Source of the DNA: Flavobacteriales bacterium
GTDB lineage: Bacteria > Bacteroidota > Bacteroidia > Flavobacteriales_G > Salibacteraceae
Assembly (NCBI GenBank): GCA_013204105.1
Contig: JABMOM010000030.1
Location: 1-54,717, forward strand
Length of the DNA: 54,717 bases
Reading direction: 5' to 3'
Below, piece by piece: positions 1 through 9,106 of this stretch. How positions within the stretch are numbered: position 1 is the first letter of the stretch; each line of letters opens with the position of its first letter. The notes beneath the pieces were generated by a model. That model searched no databases. It had not been told where the DNA came from and was given only the letters and a program-made list of their open reading frames with translations. Both the position numbers and the translations under genes were made by a program.

Positions 1-861
1 AATTGGAAGTGTCGTAACACCGCTTACAGAGTGCCCTTCGCGCCGACCACCAGCGTGTTTGACATCCAGGACGATGCTAGTGTGGATTATAGTTATGATA
101 TGCAGGCGAATGATTTGTTTTTTACTTCAAGTGGTTTTATGACTTCAAACCATGGATATCCTCATATAGCCAACGTATCCTATAAAACGCCATTTCATGC
201 TGTATATGCCTCACCGCTCAATACTTTTCATATTCAAAACCCTGAAATTGAAATGAGTGAATTCATCTCTGATGAAGTGTCAGGGAGTAATAAATATATT
301 CAGAATAGACATTTTGCAGGTCATCTTAATCAGCCATATTCTGCGGTATTTGAGACGATCGACAGTGTGTTGATTGGTAGTAATGTGACTGAGAGGAAGT
401 CCTTTGGGACAGTAGAAGTAGGACCTATGAGTGAGGTAGTGATAAGCTCTAGTCGAAGCATTATAAAATCTGGTTTTAAAACTGAATTGGGTGGGCGGTT
501 TATTGTTCATTCAGAAAACATAGACGAAATTTCATGCTTTGACTTTGAGGTTTTTAATACGATGGATAAGAAGTTGTCGAGTGATGTAAACAATGATTCT
601 TACACTAATAAGAATGGTTCATTCGACAATTTCGACGTATATCCAAATCCTACCCAAGAATTGATTCACGTAACACTGCCTCAAATCACTGGTGTCTATA
701 ACGTCAGATTAATGAATTTGGCTGGTGGTGAAATAATGCGTCTCAGCAATATCAACTCTGAATTGGATATCAATCTGAAAGGCTTGCCTCAAGGATTATA
801 TCTGCTCGAAGCAAAAGACGAAAATGAAGTTTCTTATAACTGCAAAATTGTGAAACAATGA
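1..861 (+). CDS. T9SS-sorted secreted protein, 5' partial
   Basis: The reading frame is open from the first base and ends at TAA 859-861, so the true start lies outside the window; a GTG at position 31 is only an internal in-frame codon candidate. The last ~75 residues form a type IX secretion C-terminal sorting domain: a VYPNPTQE motif, a beta-rich segment, then GLPQGLYLLEA close to the end. In this family the domain directs export across the outer membrane and is cleaved or anchored at the cell surface. The visible upstream part is Ser/Asn-rich with no catalytic motif I recognise. Its stop overlaps the start of the next gene by four bases (ATGA), so the two are probably co-transcribed. The role beyond being a surface or secreted protein is unknown. 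Confidence 0.85.
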   Translation, partial: NWKCRNTAYRVPFAPTTSVFDIQDDASVDYSYDMQANDLFFTSSGFMTSNHGYPHIANVSYKTPFHAVYASPLNTFHIQNPEIEMSEFISDEVSGSNKYIQNRHFAGHLNQPYSAVFETIDSVLIGSNVTERKSFGTVEVGPMSEVVISSSRSIIKSGFKTELGGRFIVHSENIDEISCFDFEVFNTMDKKLSSDVNNDSYTNKNGSFDNFDVYPNPTQELIHVTLPQITGVYNVRLMNLAGGEIMRLSNINSELDINLKGLPQGLYLLEAKDENEVSYNCKIVKQ

Positions 862-1537
862 AAGCTAATAAATGGATCGTAATTGCAAGTATCACAGGTG
901 TTTCGATAATTGGTTGTGCGAAGCAAGAGCAACTAAATGAGACCACATTTACGTGCAGTGTAAAGGATATCACTTCTGGAACGATGGACAGTCCTGCAAT
1001 TGTAAGTCTAGTTGAAATTGAAACTCCTTCAGCGCCTTTTCTCCTTTGATAATTACTAATCTTCAAGAGTTTACAGTTGACTACGAAGAAACTTTTGAAG
1101 GTAGTTTTAACGCAAAAAGAGGCAATAGATATGAGTACTTTTTAGAATTTGACTATGGAAATGAGTCCTACAATTCCCCAATTGTGTTTGAAGGTCAAGA
1201 TTATGTTATGCAGGATAAATGTCCATTATCCAAAAAGCAACCAAATGCCTGTCAATTGGAAATTGAGCCGACTTTGAAACTTTACCTGAGGGTGAATAAT
1301 AATCTCGAAGATGCAGATCCTAATGATAGCATTTGGGTGACTTTTACAGACGGCAACATTTCAGGAGAGATCAAATACAAAGGTTTGGGATCTTCTCCTA
1401 GCTATGATTTGGAAGTTCCACATGGTTCATACTCGTTGCTGTATGAGATTTGCAGGGGAGGTGAGCTAGATGAAACGGGAGAAGAGTCCTTCTACCTAAG
1501 TCACAATCAAGACACCGCGATTACGATTCAATTCTAA
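858..1537 (+). pseudogene. Lipoprotein, apparent frameshift near 1037-1040
   Basis: The first frame (858-1049) begins with a lipoprotein signal peptide (hydrophobic run, then IIGCAK with the lipobox Cys) followed by a beta-sandwich-like start (CSVKDITSG). It stops at TGA 1047-1049. The second frame (to 1537) continues at once with LIITNLQEFTVDYEETFEG and a further 160 residues without a signal peptide or an ATG. Adding one T to the T4 run at 1037-1040 joins both frames into one lipoprotein of about 225 residues. The joined product looks like a carboxypeptidase-regulatory-type beta domain, which is an inference from pattern only. It is either a real inactivating indel or a sequencing/assembly error. 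A TTG at 1046 overlapping the TGA could in principle restart translation, but no ribosome site is visible. Confidence 0.7.
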
Positions 1538-1548
1538 GCCACCACAAT

Positions 1549-1581
1549 CAATTCCTACTCTCATCACGGGGGTAGGAATTG
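1549..1581 (+). terminator. Hairpin after the lipoprotein gene
   Basis: A perfect 10-bp inverted repeat (CAATTCCTAC at 1549-1558 and GTAGGAATTG at 1572-1581) has a 13-nt loop and is followed by TATTGTTTG. It lies just after the stop at 1537 and before the convergent gene ending at 1640, so it may terminate transcription from either side. The T tract is weak. Confidence 0.5.
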
Positions 1582-1639
1582 TATTGTTTGAGTGCGTTTG
1601 GTGCAGCGAGACAAGTATGCTGTTCACTCCAAAGGATCG

Positions 1640-2041
1640 CTAATCGATCGAAGGGGCGTCTGGGCTGTGCTGATTTGCGTTATTCGGGTACTTCGTGCGC
1701 ATTCCCCAATAAAGAACATACAAGAGTCCCGGAATGGCGGGAATTAGTATCAAGACGCTGTAGAGCAAGTCTGGACGCAGTGTTAGAAGCCCGATCATTC
1801 CGAGCAAGGTAATCATGCCTCCGAGGCCTTCCCATTTGAGCCCAAGGCTCAATCCGATCACCGTGCTGATGGGGAAAAATAGGAATGTTGCTAGTTCTTG
1901 GGTATTTCTGAAGCCTTCTCCCGATTCCTCTTCCCCAAAGAGGTGGGCTATGAGGAAGAAAAGCAGAAAGATTAAAATGAGGGCGCTACAAATGCGAGCT
2001 GCCCAACGAATGATGGTAATGGCTTTGTTTAGATCAGTCAT
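1640..2041 (-). CDS. Small integral membrane protein, unknown function
   Basis: 133 residues. Four hydrophobic segments are visible: about residues 16-34 (ALILIFLLFFLIAHLF), 48-64, 73-87 and 92-110. The N-terminus is short and cytoplasmic-looking, and the C-terminal tail is polar (KYPNNANQHSPDAPSID). The region ICSALILIFLLFFLIAHLFGE resembles small Bacteroidota DUF-type membrane proteins that often sit alone. No catalytic motif is seen. It shares orientation with the downstream-numbered Crp-type regulator gene 2104-2712, which would be transcribed first, with only a 62-base gap, so co-transcription is possible. Confidence 0.65.
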   Translation of the reverse strand: MTDLNKAITIIRWAARICSALILIFLLFFLIAHLFGEEESGEGFRNTQELATFLFFPISTVIGLSLGLKWEGLGGMITLLGMIGLLTLRPDLLYSVLILIPAIPGLLYVLYWGMRTKYPNNANQHSPDAPSID

Positions 2042-2103
2042 AATGGGTGGTTTTAACTAGAACAAAGCTAGCGGGTCCATACTAATCCATTGATTAACAT
2101 GGG

Positions 2104-2712
2104 TTAAGAAATGCCCTTGGCAAATCTTCTCCTGATTCTACTCAGTGAGGGGGCCTTAACGCCAACATAAGAAGCTATTAAATATTGGGGTATCCTCTGA
2201 GCAATGTCTGAATAGTGTCGAACGAAATTTCGATACCGCTCTTCATGGCTTTGCATGTAAATCGCCAATAGCTGATTCACCATGATATCAAATCTGTGCT
2301 CAATGATAACACGACCGATGAGGTTACCATGCTTTGTGGTGTGGAAGATGTTCTGAAGGTCAGCGTGATCAATGATCAACAACTCGCAATCTTCAATGGC
2401 TTGAATGTTCTGCTTGGAAGGCGTCTTATGATTGAAGCTCTGGTAGTCAGCTATGAACTCTCCCTCCTTCGTGAATTCAAACGTTGACTCTTCCTCATCC
2501 TTATAGACGAAATACCTGACTAAGCCTTTTGCCAAATAAGCAACGTGCTCATTAACGTCTTCCGATTGTAGGAAGAACTCGCCCTTGGCAAGGATCTTTG
2601 ACGAAAAGCTCTTCGTAATCAAAGCGACTTCCTCGTGCTCCAATTCAACGATTTGACCTATTAGTTTTAGTAGGTCAGACATCATTCCGTTTGGATCATT
2701 GTTGAGCGCCAT
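2104..2712 (-). CDS. Crp/Fnr-family transcriptional regulator
   Basis: 202 residues, the usual length for Bacteroidota Crp-like regulators. Residues ~15-130 form the cyclic-nucleotide-binding-like beta-roll (KILAKGEFFLQSEDVNEHVAYL, then GEFIADYQSF, then ELLIIDHADL). Residues ~150-200 carry a winged helix-turn-helix of the type IAQRIPQYLIASYVGVKAPSLSRIRRR. No Fnr-type Cys cluster is present, so oxygen sensing through Fe-S is unlikely; the ligand cannot be told. An internal Met-Met at codons 10-11 is an alternative start. The gene probably reads into the small membrane protein gene downstream. The target genes are unknown. Confidence 0.88.
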   Translation of the reverse strand: MALNNDPNGMMSDLLKLIGQIVELEHEEVALITKSFSSKILAKGEFFLQSEDVNEHVAYLAKGLVRYFVYKDEEESTFEFTKEGEFIADYQSFNHKTPSKQNIQAIEDCELLIIDHADLQNIFHTTKHGNLIGRVIIEHRFDIMVNQLLAIYMQSHEERYRNFVRHYSDIAQRIPQYLIASYVGVKAPSLSRIRRRFAKGIS

Positions 2713-2999
2713 CGTTCATCAAGTCTTCTGGTACAGCTGGTCCGATACTCTTCACATCCCGTCGTTCTTGAAACCCTGTTAGGACGTTAGAAGAAGAAGG
2801 ATAACTGCTGTGTCGGCATCACTGTCCAATCAATAGTAACGAATTGCATTGATACGGGTCAAAACCGGAGAACGAGCAATTGAAGGTTACTTGCATTGTT
2901 TAATGCGAGTAAGGCAGATTCACCATACGAACACACAATCCTGCAATCGTCTCAGGCATCCAAGATGCACATCAAGGTTCAGGGCTTCAGTAAACGCGC
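2713..2999. other. Longest gene-free stretch; nothing recognised
   Basis: About 290 bp lie between the start of the Crp-like gene and the stop of the PNGase F-related gene, both on the minus strand. I see no RNA gene, no coding frame with plausible composition and no strong hairpin. It should hold the promoter of the Crp-like gene and the 3' end of the large upstream transcript. Confidence 0.5.
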
Positions 3000-5900
3000 C
3001 TATTGCCCAACCACAATCTTCTTAGCAACCACGCCTTTGTCATTCTTCACGCGAACGAAATAAACACCTGCAGAAAGGCTGAGGTCTAAATGGTCCAGAT
3101 AGGCATGATGCACGTTGAGTGATTTGGAGTAAACCATTTGTCCACTCATGTCCACAATCTCTAGCTCTTGCTCCCCTTCGAAGCCGATCAGCTCTAAATA
3201 GAACCTGCCGTCGTTCGGGTTCGGGTACACGTTGACCACGCTTTCCGTACCGAGCTCCTCGAGACCCGTGGGCTCGTATACATATCCTTCAACCGACATC
3301 GCGTCTACCGTAAAGGAGAAGTTGATGCTGTGGCCAAATTCGCTTTCGAATACTTTAAAGACTCCGCCTGCATCGTTCCAAAGGCGAACGAATCCAGTAC
3401 CCTGATTTGGCCATGCCCAATAGGAGAGTCCGTCATCCTTCGAGTCTGTGATTTCCATGCGGTAACATCCAGTGTCCAAATCCAGCGTATCCCAATAGGT
3501 CGTATTCGCGTCGAGGTTTATCCCTTTCTTAGAGAATACGAGGTTATCTGCGGCATCGTAAACGTAGATGTCGTTTTCGTTCTTGGACGTGTTGGTCTTG
3601 AATTGAAGAACCACCGCTCCTTCGGTAAAAGGAGGTAATTCAAAGGAAGAGCTGAAGGCATCGTTGTCAGCGTATTCGTCCTGCCCACCATTTGGATTGG
3701 AAACAGTTGCCGTGAAGCGATTCGTCCCATCTCCCAAGTAGAAGCTTCCGTTCTCAAAGGGCAATTCGATCTCTTCTGATTCAAGGAATTCAAGGTAGCC
3801 GTGCCATTCGAAGACGCGCTGATAGCCACCAGCAACCTGGTATGTGATGTCTACACTGGTCAATGGCGTGCTTCCATTGTTTCGGATGACAACGGTTGGA
3901 GCAAAGCAAACAGGATTGGTGCGACCGTAGTACTGTCGATCATTTGGACGAATAACGTCATATACTTCTGCGTCAAGTGCGAAGGATGGTTCTCCATACT
4001 GAAGCACATGCATGGCCACAACGTAGTTGCCATTGCCCATCCCTTGGTTGCTGGAGGGCACTGGCGTTATGCGGTAGTCGAGCTCATAGGTGCTGCCCGA
4101 AACGTCTTCGGTGATGTCAAACATGTTGTCTTTGACCACATCTCCAGGACACCAACCTTCACGGGCACCGGGCCATGTTCCTCCTTGAGGATAAACCGGA
4201 TTCAACGCGCAGTCATGGGTCTGCCAGATGTGCCACTCGGCGGATTTGGAACCATCAACGTAGAGGTAGTGTGTATTGTCCTTCCACTCGCAGCAATGCG
4301 GGTAGTTTCCCGTGTTGCTGTTGTGACCGTGGCCTGTCAATCGTGTCACAACCTTTTGACGCACAGCATCCGGATGGACGGTCACCTCAACCGGTTCCAT
4401 ACGGGAGTCATCGTCGAGGGCGCTGTATCGGACGGAGGCGGAAGCACCCCAAGGTCGATCAAAGGCCACCACCTCTGCGGGCGGTGTTCCAGAAATCATG
4501 ACAAATTTCAAGTCGAGCAGCTCTTGCTGGTTACCGCTGGAAAGGTCGACGGAATCGACGAGCAAGTGCGCGTAGTCGGTGACATCATACATCCAAGTAA
4601 ATCCTTGTGGACCTAGGGTCAAACCAATACCATACGGAGTAATGAATCTGCCGACCTCATAGCGATCCACGACTTCAAAGGGCTCGTAGAAGTAGGTCAA
4701 ATCATTGTTGATTTGAGACTGGGTCGAGCTGTAGTAAGTAGAATCAATGGCATTGCCGTTCACATCATACACATAAGAATGACCCACGCGCGATGGGTAG
4801 GTAGCAGATGTAGCTTGAATAGAGTTTCCAGTCACTGTATATTCTACGATGGAGTACGGAGCAACTTCTATTGTATCACTTACCGTATCTGTCACTGCAG
4901 AAGCAGCATAAGATCCTTGCATAAGCGAAACAGTCGGTACAGTAGTGGTAAGGGTTGGATTCAAGAACAGCGCTTGACCTTCGTGGGCTGAAACGGTTGG
5001 AGCGCCGTGCCAGAAGGCCTCAACACCGCTGGATACAGCATTCTGCAAAGTGTACCCATCATTAAAGTCTAAGTAGAGCAGTAGGTCTGCGTATTGTGGG
5101 TGGGTAGCATCCACTGATTTGTTCATCCAATCTTGGATCTCTTGCTCGGAAAGTTCCTTGGTCCACATCTGAAACTCATCGATCTTACCTGGGTACGGAT
5201 TGCCGTTGAGTCCGCGGCCGATGATCAGGTTTCTGATCTCTCCGAGGGTGCGATTCTTGTCGGTTCCACTCATCCATTGGGTTCCGTTTAGGAAGATCTT
5301 CATCGTACCTGTAGTAGCATTCTTGGTAAAAGCCCAGTGCGTCCATGACCCGCTGAATTGCGCTGCATTCGAAGCCTTGTTGATGCGGTCATATCCCGAT
5401 CCTTCTCCAGCATCCCAGTATACGCTTCCATTGCTCCAAGGAAGGTGCACGTTGAGTACACGTTGTCCAATGTGGTTTGCAGCTTCGAATACAGAGGTGT
5501 TGACCGGTAGAATGTTTTCGTCTCCGTAGCTCCAAAAGCTGATGGTGACCTCATCACCGAAGTCAACCGCACCTAGAGGCACTTCAATGCGACTGTTGTC
5601 TCCAAACGAAGCGTATCCATCGCCGCCATTTGCGTATACGCCGTTGCCCGTTTGGGTTCCGCTTTCTACGACGTTGTTCGTGCCAGCAGCATCATTGGTG
5701 AAGCTGAGTTCTACCAGAATAGAGGAGGTGCCATTCCATTCGAAAGGGGTCGTAAAATTGAGTACTTGCGAGCCGGTAGCCGTGAATAAAGTATTTCGCT
5801 CATAGACCGTCGTGAAGCTCGGATTGGCAAAGGCAGTCAATGAGGTAGATGAAGTGTGTGCTAAGCGAACCGTGAAATGCTGGAGCTCAGATCCCAATTG

Positions 5901-6491
5901 GTCGAGCATCAATTCCATGCGATCAATGGTATCGGCAGCCAATCCACTTGCGGTAAGGTCTGCTTGATCCAAGATGAACTGAAACCTAGATGCGGGTGCG
6001 CTGCTCGGTAAAACCAGGTTGGATGTGCTTGAACCCGAGGTGATAGAGAATGAGGTTTCAGAAAGCACACTGTCGATGACGAGTTGCTGTTGTGCTCGCT
6101 GGTAAACGTTGTGCATAGGGGCATTGTGGTAGTAAGCCGTATCAATGTCCAATCCACCCGCTAAGAAAAAGGGGTGGGTCACTTCCGTAGAGTCGAGTTC
6201 ACCTGTATGGTCGTAGACAAAAGTGTAGGTCAAGTAATCCCACTCGCCACAGGCAAAGTTGTCTTGCGTAGTGGCATTGTCACACTTCAATGTCTTGTAC
6301 ATCAAGATCTTTCGCCACTCTTGGTCTCCAGAAGGAAATTCAAACACATCGCGCCGTTTGGTGATGTCGCTGAATGTGAAGGTTTGAACGATGGTGGTGT
6401 CTTGTGCTTGAGCGGGCTGAATCAAAACAGCCACAAAAAGAAGAACCAGGAGTCGAGCGGTCAAATGCATAGGAGTAAAATTGGAATACAA
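3000..6491 (-). CDS. PNGase F-related secreted protein with LamG insertion and T9SS domain
   Basis: 1163 residues. A signal peptide (1-29, ending QPAQAQ) is followed by a PNGase F N-domain start with CGEWD at 81-85. A long insertion follows, containing a LamG/concanavalin-like domain (~290-460, FGDNSRIEV to GKIDEFQMWT). The N-domain then resumes at ~612 with EVGRFITPYGIG, and the C-domain follows (LTGHG, HCCEW with E735, then NPVYPQGGTW and WCPGD ~765-785). A T9SS sorting domain ends the protein (VYPNPNDGRF ~1087 to the end). In Elizabethkingia PNGase F the catalytic residues are D60 (CDEWD) and E206 (CAEW); both equivalents are present here (D85, E735). The E118 position looks replaced. The enzyme family removes N-glycans from glycoproteins; activity here is inferred. 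It is probably released or held on the cell surface. The LamG part may bind a glycan. Confidence 0.85.
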   Translation of the reverse strand: MYSNFTPMHLTARLLVLLFVAVLIQPAQAQDTTIVQTFTFSDITKRRDVFEFPSGDQEWRKILMYKTLKCDNATTQDNFACGEWDYLTYTFVYDHTGELDSTEVTHPFFLAGGLDIDTAYYHNAPMHNVYQRAQQQLVIDSVLSETSFSITSGSSTSNLVLPSSAPASRFQFILDQADLTASGLAADTIDRMELMLDQLGSELQHFTVRLAHTSSTSLTAFANPSFTTVYERNTLFTATGSQVLNFTTPFEWNGTSSILVELSFTNDAAGTNNVVESGTQTGNGVYANGGDGYASFGDNSRIEVPLGAVDFGDEVTISFWSYGDENILPVNTSVFEAANHIGQRVLNVHLPWSNGSVYWDAGEGSGYDRINKASNAAQFSGSWTHWAFTKNATTGTMKIFLNGTQWMSGTDKNRTLGEIRNLIIGRGLNGNPYPGKIDEFQMWTKELSEQEIQDWMNKSVDATHPQYADLLLYLDFNDGYTLQNAVSSGVEAFWHGAPTVSAHEGQALFLNPTLTTTVPTVSLMQGSYAASAVTDTVSDTIEVAPYSIVEYTVTGNSIQATSATYPSRVGHSYVYDVNGNAIDSTYYSSTQSQINNDLTYFYEPFEVVDRYEVGRFITPYGIGLTLGPQGFTWMYDVTDYAHLLVDSVDLSSGNQQELLDLKFVMISGTPPAEVVAFDRPWGASASVRYSALDDDSRMEPVEVTVHPDAVRQKVVTRLTGHGHNSNTGNYPHCCEWKDNTHYLYVDGSKSAEWHIWQTHDCALNPVYPQGGTWPGAREGWCPGDVVKDNMFDITEDVSGSTYELDYRITPVPSSNQGMGNGNYVVAMHVLQYGEPSFALDAEVYDVIRPNDRQYYGRTNPVCFAPTVVIRNNGSTPLTSVDITYQVAGGYQRVFEWHGYLEFLESEEIELPFENGSFYLGDGTNRFTATVSNPNGGQDEYADNDAFSSSFELPPFTEGAVVLQFKTNTSKNENDIYVYDAADNLVFSKKGINLDANTTYWDTLDLDTGCYRMEITDSKDDGLSYWAWPNQGTGFVRLWNDAGGVFKVFESEFGHSINFSFTVDAMSVEGYVYEPTGLEELGTESVVNVYPNPNDGRFYLELIGFEGEQELEIVDMSGQMVYSKSLNVHHAYLDHLDLSLSAGVYFVRVKNDKGVVAKKIVVGQ

Positions 6492-6537
6492 ATATAAAAC
6501 CAGCAGCGAGGGGAAGGCGTTGAGGTTTGAAAATGAA

Positions 6538-6559
6538 AAAGGCCAATTGAATGGCCTTT
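6538..6559 (-). terminator. Terminator-like hairpin in a divergent intergenic region
   Basis: AAAGGCCA (6538-6545) and TGGCCTTT (6552-6559) form a perfect 8-bp stem with a 6-nt loop. Read on the minus strand the stem runs into a short T run (complement of A 6536-6540). It lies 47 bp upstream of the PNGase-like start codon, between divergent genes, where no upstream minus-strand gene is visible. It may be a leader attenuator, the end of a small RNA, or chance. Confidence 0.4.
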
Positions 6560-6658
6560 AATTAGCCGGGGTTGGTGATAGAGGTGGTTATTAAGCAAAA
6601 AGCTATTCAAGCACCTTATCCCAAGCCAACGAATTAGGTTTCATTAGTTTTGACTTTG

Positions 6659-8992
6659 ATGACACGGATCGGATTCACTTTGATATTGTTTCTACACTGT
6701 ACCCTTCAATTTGCGCAAGATGTGGAATGGTTCAGAGAACGAGGGGTGGATACAAACCTTTCCTTAAATACATCTCAAGCCACGGGTCGGATTCTTCTTA
6801 ATGATGATGGTAGCTTGATTGCATTAGGCTCTGTATCCGCTCAGTCAAATTCTGTCATCGACCTAGACCCTGGTCCGGATGTTTTCAATTATACACATAC
6901 GGGTCACATAAGTGCAGTCGTACAAAGATTCAGTTCAGAAGCCAATTTGGATTGGACTGGAGTTTTCAGAAGTGGCATTTCAACCTTTATCTATTTCCAA
7001 GGAATAGAGGGTTGTATGAACTACATTGACGATGATGGTAGCATTTATCTTTTTGTCACGAGAAATTCTGGATCAACCACCACGTTGGAGTACTTGTGGA
7101 ATGGGCAACTACAAAGTATCGGTTCGTTTGGTTATTCAGATTCATACCTGATCAAATTGGCTGACGACGGGGAGCTCATTTGGAATGTTCGATTAAATGC
7201 TCAAAATCCGGCACCAAAAAGTTTGTATGTTAAGGATGATAAACTCTATCTGTACGGCGCGGTGACTGGGACCAAAGACTTTGATCCAAGGTCTGGAGTA
7301 TTTACTATATCAATCCCCTCAGGTGTAACCACGAATTACATAACCCAGCTCGATACGTCCGGGGTATTTCAAAATGCAAGGACTTTTTACAATTCTGGAC
7401 AACAATCAGCTACCGTTTTTTCATATGCTTTATCTGTAAACTCGCTACATGAACTGGTCATTGAACTAAGGCTCGTTGGAGGACCCATCGATCTTGATCT
7501 GGGTGCCGGCACCGAGTGGGTTCAATCCCCTGGGGCATACACCACTTATTTGTTGAAACTAGATTCAAATTGGAACTATAGTTGGCATCATGAATGGAAT
7601 TACCCATATTTCGGTCAGGACGGATTAGCCATAACTCAAGTGGCATTTGATCAGAACGACCAAATCATCACCACAGGGTTAATAAGTGGCGACATTTATT
7701 TTAACACTTGGAATTCATCGCACCTAAGTCAGAACCCTCTTCCTCATCAGAACTTATTCGTCGCAAAATTTAGCCCATTGGGAATTCCATCTTGGCACTA
7801 TAGGTCAGCTGCGCATTCTCAAAGCTTTAGTCAGTTGTATACTGAGAGCTTAGGGGTTTCGAAATCAGACGGCAGTATAATTGTGACCGGCCATTACAGA
7901 GGAGATAGTATTGGACTCAATCCATTTGACTCACTCGATCTCTTACCACCCGTCGCCTTTTTCGAAAACGATTTTGGACTCCAGTGTGTTTTACTTGATT
8001 CATCGGGGGAGTATCAACATGGCTTTGGTTTAGCAAATGACTCCGTAGTCAGAGGCACAATTTCTCTGATTCATGACCAAAACACATTTTATCTCCAGTT
8101 GTATGCAAAGCAGATCACAGACATTGATCCGGGTCAAGATGTCGCTTGGATAGGGACTTCAGGTGTTCAATCAGACCATATTTCCTGCACGGTAAAATAT
8201 AACCGTTGTTTATCCGACACTGGACTTATTCAGGATTTCAATTGTGGTAGCTATGTATTTCAAGACACCACTTTTTATGAATCTGGAGTGTTTGAATATG
8301 CTATTCAATTGGAGAATGGTTGTGATTCAATTGTCATAATAGACCTGCAAATTGGAGAAGAGTACTATACTTCTGTAGATACGGTGCTGTGCACTCCAAC
8401 ATTTTTAGGTGTTCAGTTGATAGAAGAAGCGGGTGAGTACACATACTTTGGTACTACGCAAGATGGCTGTGACAGCCACATAGTTTGGAATGTAACCTAC
8501 CCTGAAATTGATTCAGGCATTCAATTTTTCCCTGAACTGCAAAAGCTGAAATCAAAGGAAGATTCCGCTGACCATTATCAATGGTATGCCTGCGATTCTG
8601 CTGGATTGATTCTGCTACCTGGAGATACAAGTCAGGCAATCATCAAGTCAAATGGAGGGTCTTATGCGGTGGTAATAGAAATTGAAGGATGTTCTGATAC
8701 CAGTGCGTGTATAAATATTTTTCCATCGGGTGTTGGAGAAGAAAGCAGGTCAGTGGTCAATCTGTATCCAAATCCAGCAGAAGACATGCTTACGGTCACT
8801 TTGGGCGCCACTTCACATTCCGTTTCGCAGATCAGGATATACAATACCGCTGGGCAGTTGGTGTTAGAAGATTCATTTAGAGGCTCTACAACGGACGTTC
8901 GGGTAAGTGATGTAGCTGCGGGAGTCTACCATCTTGAAGTGCTCTCAGATGGGCTGAATGATGTCTGGCGGACGAAGCTGGTGGTGGAGTAG
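6659..8992 (+). CDS. Large T9SS-sorted secreted protein, beta-propeller-like
   Basis: 777 residues from ATG 6659 (a TTG at 6650 is also in frame, but the ATG gives a clean signal peptide: MTRIGFTLILFLHCTLQFAQ). The body has repeated units containing DLDPGPDVF, DFDPRSGVF, DLDLGAGTEW and DIDPGQDVAW. These resemble the SBBP/delta-60-type repeats of Bacteroidota secreted proteins. Two Cys-containing segments follow around residues 520-620 (FNCGSYVFQDTTFYESG), each with a C-G/C-D pattern. The last ~80 residues are a T9SS sorting domain (LYPNPAEDM, YNTAGQLV, GVYHLEV, WRTKLVV). It probably acts as a surface or secreted adhesin; no enzyme motif is seen. Its C-terminal domain is close to those of the next two genes. 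Confidence 0.85.
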   Translation: MTRIGFTLILFLHCTLQFAQDVEWFRERGVDTNLSLNTSQATGRILLNDDGSLIALGSVSAQSNSVIDLDPGPDVFNYTHTGHISAVVQRFSSEANLDWTGVFRSGISTFIYFQGIEGCMNYIDDDGSIYLFVTRNSGSTTTLEYLWNGQLQSIGSFGYSDSYLIKLADDGELIWNVRLNAQNPAPKSLYVKDDKLYLYGAVTGTKDFDPRSGVFTISIPSGVTTNYITQLDTSGVFQNARTFYNSGQQSATVFSYALSVNSLHELVIELRLVGGPIDLDLGAGTEWVQSPGAYTTYLLKLDSNWNYSWHHEWNYPYFGQDGLAITQVAFDQNDQIITTGLISGDIYFNTWNSSHLSQNPLPHQNLFVAKFSPLGIPSWHYRSAAHSQSFSQLYTESLGVSKSDGSIIVTGHYRGDSIGLNPFDSLDLLPPVAFFENDFGLQCVLLDSSGEYQHGFGLANDSVVRGTISLIHDQNTFYLQLYAKQITDIDPGQDVAWIGTSGVQSDHISCTVKYNRCLSDTGLIQDFNCGSYVFQDTTFYESGVFEYAIQLENGCDSIVIIDLQIGEEYYTSVDTVLCTPTFLGVQLIEEAGEYTYFGTTQDGCDSHIVWNVTYPEIDSGIQFFPELQKLKSKEDSADHYQWYACDSAGLILLPGDTSQAIIKSNGGSYAVVIEIEGCSDTSACINIFPSGVGEESRSVVNLYPNPAEDMLTVTLGATSHSVSQIRIYNTAGQLVLEDSFRGSTTDVRVSDVAAGVYHLEVLSDGLNDVWRTKLVVE

Positions 8993-9106
8993 GGCTTACT
9001 TCAGCTAAGCTTGTTGATAGAGGTAGCCCGTTCATCAGTAGTTCAAAACTGCGGGTCGACATTTGTTTTACGACATTTACATTAAAGCAGTTATCTCATA
9101 GCCTAA

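Noticed and set aside
1034-1049. Programmed -1 frameshift at the lipoprotein junction
   Set aside because: The local sequence GCCTTTT is not a canonical slippery heptamer and no downstream stem or upstream SD-like stimulator is seen.
3801-4616. 271-codon frame on the plus strand inside the PNGase-like gene
   Set aside because: Its composition is Arg/Val/Cys-rich and unlike a normal protein. It lies fully opposite a gene with clear domains, so it is a shadow.
6650-6658. TTG start three codons before ATG 6659
   Set aside because: The ATG gives a standard signal peptide and the TTG has no ribosome site.
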